Shown here: positions 56,850-64,000 of the stretch, piece after piece
Layout: each line of letters opens with the position of its first letter
Position numbering within the stretch: position 1 is the stretch's first letter
DNA from: Lachnospiraceae bacterium
GTDB lineage: Bacteria > Bacillota > Clostridia > Lachnospirales > Lachnospiraceae
Direction of reading: 5' to 3'
NCBI GenBank assembly: GCA_022774705.1
Contig: JALFLM010000114.1
Location: forward strand, 1-64,000
DNA: 64,000 nt
Position numbers and translations under genes: made by a program
Notes under the pieces: model-generated
The model's input: the letters and a program-made list of their open reading frames with translations, nothing else
Told to the model about the DNA's origin: nothing
The model's database searches: none

Positions 56850-58010
56850 TTAACGGCTCTGGGCAGCGGTGGGATTGTAAAGTCCGACACGTTCCCGTTT
56901 TGTTCCCAGTACATCCTGCTCGGTGAAACGGACATATTTGATTCCGAGGCGGGTGTGGGATGCGTAGGCCAGATGCAGATTTCCGTCTGCAGACTGCATC
57001 AGATAGGGATATTCATACTGACGGTTGTTGGTTTTATTTTCATCACCCATGAAGCCTTCTCCGCGTTCCATCCAGCGGATGATGGGGAAGGTCAGACCGC
57101 CGTCTTCGGACAGAGCCACAGCAACCGGGCAGCGCAGTCCGGGCCATGCAGCCTTGCCGGGCCGGGGATCGGGGGTGCAGGTGGGATTATAGGCAATTGC
57201 GATGCGTCCGCTCTGGAGGCGCAGCGCACTGATACTGGAGTTGTTGTTGGGCAGCGGCGTGGGAACCGGTTTGCTCCAGGTCTCGCCCCAGTCGAATGAC
57301 TCGCTGCGGTGAATGCGGTAAGCTTCGCGATTGCGCATAAATGCGACCAGATGTCCGTTTTCCAGTTCCACCACGTTGGCGTGTACGTGGCCGTTGCTTT
57401 CGGGCATCATGACCATTCTCCAGGTCTTCCCTTCATCATCGGAAATACGGAAAGCGGTGGGATCACCGGATAATCCATCAACGGAATCGGTGCATAACCA
57501 GTTGGAGAAGATCCATCGTCCATTGGACAGAATCTGTATCGGCTGACGGCAGAAAGTGCCCTCTTCAGGAAATACGGTTTCGCAGGGCCCCCAGGTTCTT
57601 CCGCCGTCTGTGCTTTTCTGGCAGCGTACCACAGCGGTATACTGCATGTTGTCTTTGCCCTCCTGACGGTCCAGCTGAGCGGTGTACATGGCCCATACAG
57701 CATGGTCGGGACCGTAGAAGAGGGAAGGATTCTGTTCGCTGCGGGTGGGATCACCGGAGATATCAACCGGTGGAAGCCATGCCTTGCCGTCTTTGGGAAG
57801 TACGGAACAGATGATATGAATATCAGCACTTCCTTCGTAGGTTCCTGCAAACCAGCAGCACAGCAGATCGCCGTCAGGCAGTTCCAGTAATGCAGGGGCA
57901 TGTGCAGTGGGATATCCACCGGTGGGGAGCAGCGCTTCCAGAATTCCCATGTCATCATTTTCATAAATGGTGCCGTCCCATGTCAGGCCGGGTAATTTAG
58001 TGTATTGCAT
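56850..58010 (-). CDS. Sialidase-like BNR-repeat protein without recognisable signal peptide
   Basis: Asp-box-like motifs STDGGRTW, SDDEGKTW, SFDWGETW, SEDGGLTF; N-terminus MQYTKLPGLTWDGTIYEND. Confidence 0.8.
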   Translation of the reverse strand: MQYTKLPGLTWDGTIYENDDMGILEALLPTGGYPTAHAPALLELPDGDLLCCWFAGTYEGSADIHIICSVLPKDGKAWLPPVDISGDPTRSEQNPSLFYGPDHAVWAMYTAQLDRQEGKDNMQYTAVVRCQKSTDGGRTWGPCETVFPEEGTFCRQPIQILSNGRWIFSNWLCTDSVDGLSGDPTAFRISDDEGKTWRMVMMPESNGHVHANVVELENGHLVAFMRNREAYRIHRSESFDWGETWSKPVPTPLPNNNSSISALRLQSGRIAIAYNPTCTPDPRPGKAAWPGLRCPVAVALSEDGGLTFPIIRWMERGEGFMGDENKTNNRQYEYPYLMQSADGNLHLAYASHTRLGIKYVRFTEQDVLGTKRERVGLYNPTAAQSR

Positions 58011-58104
58011 GTTATTTCCTCCTTGTATATGAAATTATGTTGTGTTTTCTGTCTGGTAAATGATGTTTCTTAAATCTCTGAACAGGATTCCCTGAATCAT
58101 CAGA

Positions 58105-59358
58105 TCACATTCCGGATATTCTGCGGGCCAGATCGACCAGCAGTGTTTCCTGTCCGAAGCCGCCTGATTTTGAGATTACATATTTACTGCAGCCTTTATA
58201 ATAGAAACGGGACAGGACTACGCCCTTTTCCAGTTCGCATACGGGCTCCAGCTCTTTGACACCGACACATTCCATACACTGCAGAAGTGTGTCGCCGCCG
58301 GTGATCAGAAGCGTCCCCAGAGCCGGGCTGGTAAAAAGTTCTCCCACAAGATATCCGATGGAGCGGGCGATTCCCAGACGGATCTCTTCAAGCTGGATAT
58401 TTCCGGCAGATGCATAAGTTTCCGTGATGGCGTTGCCGCCTTCGTCGTTGGCATCGATGATGCAGAGGGGGTGAGTCTCCAGATTGTGGTGAATGTTCTG
58501 AAAATCTTTTCTGCCCTGCTCACTTTGCCAGTAGCCGGGCTCCAGCTTCTGTTCCGGTGTCAGGTGAATATGGATAAAACCGGCTTTTTCCGCTGTATCC
58601 ATCTGTTTTATGGTAATGGGGTTTACACTGCCGCAGACTACAAGAAGTCTGGAATCCAGTTCGGGGGGCTGAGAGGTTTTGCTTTCAGTGATCTCAAGAA
58701 TCTCAGCCAGCACGGAACCGAAACCGGCGCAGCCTGCCATAATATGAAGTTTGCCGTTTTGATGCAGCAGTCTGCCGGTGGAAAGAAGATCCGATACGCT
58801 GTCTGCATCAAAGATCAGAATTCCGTCCGTATCCGGTACGGAATCTTTGTCTGCCAGTGCGGGGAATGCGTGTGCCGGTACACTGCTCTGTTCTGCAATC
58901 AGTTCGGTAATGATGGAGTGACGGACCGGTTCGAAGGGATCAGCACCGAAGGGGCTTTCTGTTACGGGAACACCGTCCACTATGTGAACACCGTTTCTGG
59001 TAATGCGTCCCATCTGGGGGAAGGCGGGCAGAAACGGAAGCTGTTTTTGATTGCCGGCCTGCAGCAGGGCAGTCAGTTCTGCTCCGATATTGCCCCGGAG
59101 AGCAGAATCGGTTTTCTTGTAAATATAGGCGACACCGGCCTGCTCAGCCTGAGAAGTCAGCTGCGCCACCGCATCATAGGCCTGTTGGGCAGTCAGATGA
59201 CGGGTTTCCGTGTCGACCACAAGAACCTCTGCCTGTGCGGCGGAGAAATCCACCTCCGTGCCGACGACCACACTGGTACGGGAGCCGTAAGCGGCAAACT
59301 GTACGCCGGTGTCCAGCGCACCGGTAAAGTCATCCGCGATGATTAAAAGCTGAATCAT
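58105..59358 (-). CDS. Four-carbon acid sugar kinase family protein (DUF1537)
   Basis: LLIIADDFTGALDTGVQFAAYGSRTSVV; YIYKKTDSALRGNIGAEL; LLITGGDTL; KSGGFGQETLLVDL. Confidence 0.93.
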   Translation of the reverse strand: MIQLLIIADDFTGALDTGVQFAAYGSRTSVVVGTEVDFSAAQAEVLVVDTETRHLTAQQAYDAVAQLTSQAEQAGVAYIYKKTDSALRGNIGAELTALLQAGNQKQLPFLPAFPQMGRITRNGVHIVDGVPVTESPFGADPFEPVRHSIITELIAEQSSVPAHAFPALADKDSVPDTDGILIFDADSVSDLLSTGRLLHQNGKLHIMAGCAGFGSVLAEILEITESKTSQPPELDSRLLVVCGSVNPITIKQMDTAEKAGFIHIHLTPEQKLEPGYWQSEQGRKDFQNIHHNLETHPLCIIDANDEGGNAITETYASAGNIQLEEIRLGIARSIGYLVGELFTSPALGTLLITGGDTLLQCMECVGVKELEPVCELEKGVVLSRFYYKGCSKYVISKSGGFGQETLLVDLARRISGM

Positions 59359-59383
59359 ACAAATTTCTCCAATCTTCAGGGTG

Positions 59384-59425
59384 TCAAGTAATTATGTGGT
59401 TTCTTCAAGTAATTATGTGGTTTCT
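59384..59425. repeat. Two exact 21-bp tandem repeats upstream of the DUF1537 kinase operon
   Basis: TCAAGTAATTATGTGGTTTCT x2. Confidence 0.9.
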
Positions 59426-59534
59426 TTATGTACATAACTATAATGGATTTCCTTTTCTGAGTCAGCAGGAATTGAACAGAAAAATGTTTTGATTTGAAAC
59501 AAAAATAAAAAAATGTAAAAAAAAATGGGAAACC

Positions 59535-59549
59535 GTTCAAATATTGAAC
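59535..59549. promoter_or_regulatory. Candidate operator palindrome in divergent promoter region
   Basis: GTTCAA ATA TTGAAC. Confidence 0.4.
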
Positions 59550-59649
59550 ATATCAGAATTGCGATGTGGGAAAAAATACAGTATAATGATGGAAAACAGA
59601 TCAATATAATAATATTTTTGAAACAAGGCAGAAAGGAAAATGAGATATT

Positions 59650-61455
59650 ATGGTAGATTCCCGTATTCGTATTCTGGCAATTGCTCCTTATGAAGGAATG
59701 CAGAATTCCATAGAACGTGTGGCAGAAGCTTATCCTGATATACAGATGGATGTATACACCGGCAACCTGGAAGACGGTGTGGCGATCGTCCAAAACGCTC
59801 CTTCCAATGTATATGACTGTATCATTTCCCGCGGCGGTACGGCGGAAATGATTCGCCGGGTAACCGACATACCTGTGGTTGAGATACATCTGTCAGTTTA
59901 CGATGTATTGAGAACCATGAAGCTGGCGGAAAATTACTCCAAACGCTATGCGATTGCAGGTTTCCCCAGTATTACGGGACCGGCTCATACGCTGTGCGAT
60001 CTGCTGCGGTATCAACTGGATATTCTGACGGTTCGAAGTTCGGATGAAGTGGAACAGACGCTGGAAGGATTAAAGGAAAAAGGGTACCGTATGGTGATCT
60101 GCGATATGATTACGCATACAGCTGCCCGGAAGATGGGATTGGACGCTTTTCTGATCACCTCCGGCACAGAAGGAATTCATGATGCCATCGATCAGGCTCT
60201 GATGCTGAGTACATGGTTTAGACGTCTGCGGCAGGAAAATCTGTTTCTGCGGAGCATTGCCCAGGGGGAAAATGCACGTGTTGTAGTACTGGATGAAGAT
60301 GGAAAGCAGTTTTACGTATCACCTTCCGAACCGCCTGCCGAACTGTCGAATGCGCTGAGAGAGAAGATTTGTGAAATTCCTGCAAGCGGCACATTGAAAT
60401 TTTATTACAGCGAGCATGATCTGTTTTACACCGTTACAGCTCAGATTCTGAAAATGGATGCGGCACGCTACAATCTTTTCTATTGCATTCCCACACGTAT
60501 ACCTCTTCGTTCACAGCGATCAGGAATCCGTTCGCTGAATAAAGGAGAATGCGAGCATCTGGTTATGAACAGCTTTTACAGTATCAGCGGTGCCATGGGA
60601 GAACTGGGAGAAACCATCTCTTCCGTTGCTGCGACCCGTCAGCCGGTGATGATTATAGGTGAGCCCGGTACCGGCAAGGAACAGATTGCCAGATTTATTT
60701 ATCTGCGAAGTTCTCTGGTAAATAAACCTTTCGTTGTTGTAAACTGTGAACGGATGAATGATAAAAGCTGGGATTTTCTGCTTTCTCATTACAATTCACC
60801 TCTGAATGGTACGGGAAATACGGTATATTTCCAGAGTCTGGAGAAAATGCCCGAGGAGCGACAGACGGAGGTCCTTTCTGCGATTCTGGAAACCGGGCTT
60901 GCCAACCGGGTCCGTCTGATCTTTTCCTGCGTCTGCCGGACAAAGGAACCGGTTCCGGACGTACTTCGGATGTTCAGTACCCGGCTGGGATGTCTGACGC
61001 TGAATCTGCCTACACTGCGGAGCCGGTCCGATGAGATTCCGTCTCTGGCAAGCCTGTATCTGGGCAATCTGAATCTTGAGCTGGGAAAACAGATTTCCGG
61101 CTTCGAACCTCATGCCATCGAGCAGCTGTGCCGGTTCGGATGGCCCTTCAATTACACACAGTTCAAACGCGTACTGGAAACACTGACGACGCTGACCACT
61201 TCCGCTTACATCCAGAGCAGTGTTGTGGCGGAGCTGCTTGCCAAAGAACGGGATCTGATCCGCAGTGCAGTACCTGCAGCCGCTTCCATTGACACGGAAC
61301 GCACTCTGGATCAGATTATCAAAGATGTGGTGGCTCAGACGGTGGCTGCCCACGGAGGCAACCGGGCCGCGGCTGCCCGGCAGCTGGGAATCAGCCGGAC
61401 GACTCTGTGGCGTTATCTGAGCCGGAAAGAGGACGAGGCGGACAGAGTAGAATAA
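59650..61455 (+). CDS. PrpR N-terminal domain-containing AAA+/Fis-type regulator
   Basis: PrpR-N-like sensor (YDCIISRGGTAEMIRRVTDIPVVEI), Walker A GEPGTGKE, C-terminal Fis HTH (HGGNRAAAARQLGISRTTLWRYL). Confidence 0.9.
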   Translation: MVDSRIRILAIAPYEGMQNSIERVAEAYPDIQMDVYTGNLEDGVAIVQNAPSNVYDCIISRGGTAEMIRRVTDIPVVEIHLSVYDVLRTMKLAENYSKRYAIAGFPSITGPAHTLCDLLRYQLDILTVRSSDEVEQTLEGLKEKGYRMVICDMITHTAARKMGLDAFLITSGTEGIHDAIDQALMLSTWFRRLRQENLFLRSIAQGENARVVVLDEDGKQFYVSPSEPPAELSNALREKICEIPASGTLKFYYSEHDLFYTVTAQILKMDAARYNLFYCIPTRIPLRSQRSGIRSLNKGECEHLVMNSFYSISGAMGELGETISSVAATRQPVMIIGEPGTGKEQIARFIYLRSSLVNKPFVVVNCERMNDKSWDFLLSHYNSPLNGTGNTVYFQSLEKMPEERQTEVLSAILETGLANRVRLIFSCVCRTKEPVPDVLRMFSTRLGCLTLNLPTLRSRSDEIPSLASLYLGNLNLELGKQISGFEPHAIEQLCRFGWPFNYTQFKRVLETLTTLTTSAYIQSSVVAELLAKERDLIRSAVPAAASIDTERTLDQIIKDVVAQTVAAHGGNRAAAARQLGISRTTLWRYLSRKEDEADRVE

Positions 61456-61487
61456 ACGGCAATCCTTCCTCTGGAAAAGAAAGTCTG

Positions 61488-62852
61488 TCATTCATATGTT
61501 CTCATCATTGCCTCTGCACCTTTCTTCCTGTGCCATCTGTAATAAAAGAACATCAGCACGCTGCACAGAATCCATCCTGCGGGATAGGCAAAAGCCACCG
61601 GATACAGTGTATGGATAAACCGGGTGACTGTAAACAGATACAGCTGGCGGAAGACCACGAAGCTGCTCAGCATGATGATCATGGGGCCGGTGGCGTCGCC
61701 GGAGCCCCGGAGTACGCCGGAATGAATCTGATTGAAGCAGCAGCATACATAAAACGGCGACATGAAGCGCAGGAAAATACAGCCGTAATTCAGGACGTCG
61801 GCCTGACTGGTGAACAGCCGGATGAGCGGCGTGGTGGCCAGATTGATGAAAACGGTCAGGGCAATGGTGATTGCCAGAGAGATGCCCAGGGCCGTTTTCA
61901 TGCCTTTTTCAATCCGCTCCTGATTGCCTGCTCCCAGATTCTGGCCGGTGAAGGTGGTGGCGGCCATGGACAGACTCTGCATGGGCAGGATGACCAGCTG
62001 ATCGATCTTGGTGTAGGAGGTCCAGCCCGCCATGCAGGAGGAACCGAACCGGTTGATGTAGGACTGCACAAATACATTGGAAAATGAAGTTACAGCCATC
62101 TGCAGTGCTGCCGGAATTCCGATGATACAGATCTGCTTCAGGATATCCGGGTTAATATGGAGCTTTGCGGGACTCAGCCGGTAAACCTCATGGGTGCGCA
62201 TGAGAACGGTCAGTACCAGACCGGCGGAGATGATCTCGGAAAGCACCGTGGCGCAGGCAACGCCTGCAATTCCCATATGAAATACCACTACAAACAGCAG
62301 GTCGAAAAGGATATTCAGTACGGAAGTAACACACAGAAAATACAGGGGCCGGGTGGAGTCACCCACTGCCCGCAGAATCCCCGCTCCCATGTTGTAGACC
62401 ATCACCGCGATCATACCGCCGAAATAGATGCGCAGATAAATGGTGGCGTCATGCATGACGTCGGATGGCGTGGACATGAAACGCAGCATGAACGGAACCA
62501 TGAGAATTCCGATAATAGTAAAAGCGATGCCCAGAAGCAGCGTCAGCAGCATGGTGGTATGGATGGAACTTTCCAGTTTTTCCTGATCTTTTGCACCGAA
62601 ATAGTTGGAAATCACCACACCTGCGCCGGTGGCCAGTCCCATGAAGGTTCCAAGCAACGTATTGATAACAGGTGCTGTGGACCCCACCGCGGCAAGTGCC
62701 TGGCTGCTGACAAAATTGCCCACGATCACACTGTCAACTGTGTTATACAATTGCTGAAAAAAATTGCCAATCAGAAGAGGTATGGAAAACAGAATCAGAT
62801 GTTTCCAGATGGTTCCGGTTGTCATATCTCTCGTATTTGATCTGGCTGTCAA
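61488..62852 (-). CDS. MATE family efflux transporter (start codon uncertain, TTG or GTG)
   Basis: RDMTTGTIWKHLILFSIPLLIGNFFQQLYNTVDSVIVGNFV. Confidence 0.92.
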   Translation of the reverse strand: MTARSNTRDMTTGTIWKHLILFSIPLLIGNFFQQLYNTVDSVIVGNFVSSQALAAVGSTAPVINTLLGTFMGLATGAGVVISNYFGAKDQEKLESSIHTTMLLTLLLGIAFTIIGILMVPFMLRFMSTPSDVMHDATIYLRIYFGGMIAVMVYNMGAGILRAVGDSTRPLYFLCVTSVLNILFDLLFVVVFHMGIAGVACATVLSEIISAGLVLTVLMRTHEVYRLSPAKLHINPDILKQICIIGIPAALQMAVTSFSNVFVQSYINRFGSSCMAGWTSYTKIDQLVILPMQSLSMAATTFTGQNLGAGNQERIEKGMKTALGISLAITIALTVFINLATTPLIRLFTSQADVLNYGCIFLRFMSPFYVCCCFNQIHSGVLRGSGDATGPMIIMLSSFVVFRQLYLFTVTRFIHTLYPVAFAYPAGWILCSVLMFFYYRWHRKKGAEAMMRTYE

Positions 62853-63171
62853 ATGAATCACACCTTTCTTCCTCACATTATAGAAACATATTATATCACC
62901 ATTTGCCGTTTTTTGTAAATTTGTGTATCCATACAGTAACAAATTTGTTGCTTTTCAGAGCCAGGCAGAAACTGCATCCGAATCAGGACTGTTTAAAAAT
63001 GCCGGTGAATGCGATATCACATCGGGCGGTTACGGGTCGCCAAAACAGGAAAAGTGTGGTATGATTTGTCTGGTAACAATTAACAATTCAATTGATTTAT
63101 TAAAACTGATTTTATTGAAATGATTTTTTGAGAACGATTTGCAGAAACGAGGAGTAAGGAGGAATTTTCAG

Positions 63172-64000
63172 ATGGAAAAATCAACAGTTTATTTTACAGA
63201 TTTCCGGTGCTCTGTGGGAACCAGCCAGATTGACAAGCTGAAACGTCTCTGTATTTCCGCAGGTATCAGGGATATTGATATGGATGGAAAATTTGTAGCC
63301 ATTAAGATGCATTTCGGCGAGCTGGGCAATCTGGCTTTCCTGCGTCCCAATTACGCCAGAGCGATCGTGGATCTGTGTAAGGAGCAGGGCGGTATGCCTT
63401 TCCTGACGGACTGCAATACGCTGTATCCGGGAAGCAGAAAAAATGCGCTGGAGCATCTGGATTGTGCCAATCTGAACGGCTTCAATCCCATTTCCACAGG
63501 ATGTCAGATCATCATCGGCGATGGCCTGCGGGGAACTGACGAGGTGGAAGTTCCGGTTGTGAACGGCGAATACTGTAAAACAGCTAAAATCGGCCATGCC
63601 ATCATGGATGCCGATGTTTTTATCAGCCTGAGCCACTTCAAGGGACATGAGGCAACCGGCTTTGGCGGCGCCATCAAGAATATCGGCATGGGCTGCGGAA
63701 GCCGCGCCGGCAAGATGGATCAGCACAAGAGCGGAAAGCCGGCCATTAACGAAAAACTGTGCCGCGGATGCCGCCGCTGTGCGAAGGAATGCGGAAGCGA
63801 CGCCATTACATATGTCGATAAAAAAGCAGTGATCGATTATGATAAATGTAAGGGTTGCGGCCGCTGTATCGGTGCCTGCAGTTTTGATGCCGTATACAAT
63901 CCCAACGACAGTGCCAATGAGATTCTGGATCGCAAGATGGCAGAGTACGCGCAGGCAGTCTGTCACGGACGTCCCTGTTTCCATATTTCCCTGGTACAGG
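63172..64000 (+). CDS. DUF362 domain-containing ferredoxin-like protein (3' truncated by window)
   Basis: SD AAGGAGG then ATG at 63172; MEKSTVYFTDFRCSVG...SLSHFKGHEATGFGGAIKNIGMGCGSRAGK...LCRGCRRCAKEC...CKGCGRCIGAC. Confidence 0.9.
   Translation, partial: MEKSTVYFTDFRCSVGTSQIDKLKRLCISAGIRDIDMDGKFVAIKMHFGELGNLAFLRPNYARAIVDLCKEQGGMPFLTDCNTLYPGSRKNALEHLDCANLNGFNPISTGCQIIIGDGLRGTDEVEVPVVNGEYCKTAKIGHAIMDADVFISLSHFKGHEATGFGGAIKNIGMGCGSRAGKMDQHKSGKPAINEKLCRGCRRCAKECGSDAITYVDKKAVIDYDKCKGCGRCIGACSFDAVYNPNDSANEILDRKMAEYAQAVCHGRPCFHISLVQ

Noticed and set aside
55899-57299. 466-aa plus-strand ORF spanning two minus-strand genes
   Set aside because: Antisense to recognisable Fe-ADH and BNR genes and crosses their boundary.

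Overview
Chromosomal window from a Lachnospiraceae/Clostridia-like Firmicute (inferred from sporulation regulator SpoIIID, AdhE, class B sortase and glycyl-radical enzymes). All calls are by eye from the sequence and ORF track; no database search was run. Main blocks: (1) tandem Rpn-type nuclease copies, the second decayed (1-1326). (2) A co-oriented locus at 1774-12940: a secreted fibro-slime-domain protein, an 88-aa Cys-containing small peptide, a hairpin attenuator, an HprK-like kinase, a radical SAM/SPASM maturase and a secreted GH2 glycosidase. This is the best candidate for an undescribed system (RiPP-like). (3) An AAA ATPase plus putative PD-(D/E)XK protein plus WYL regulator, bracketed by two copies of a ~62-nt palindromic element (13061-16649). 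(4) A glycyl radical enzyme and its activase next to selA, selB and tRNA-Sec. (5) AdhE with a candidate Rex operator, and a class B sortase. (6) A polar amino acid ABC transporter with a terminator, a possible group II intron 5' scar and a 16-nt minisatellite. (7) A sorbitol PTS operon with an atypical HPr-like protein, and a divergent fused EIIC-EIIBC paralogue. (8) A sugar-acid catabolic cluster (DUF1537 kinase, PdxA2-like, DapA-like, Fe-ADH, cytosolic BNR sialidase-like) with a divergent PrpR-N regulator whose AAA+ core looks degenerate. No CRISPR array, rRNA or prophage was seen.
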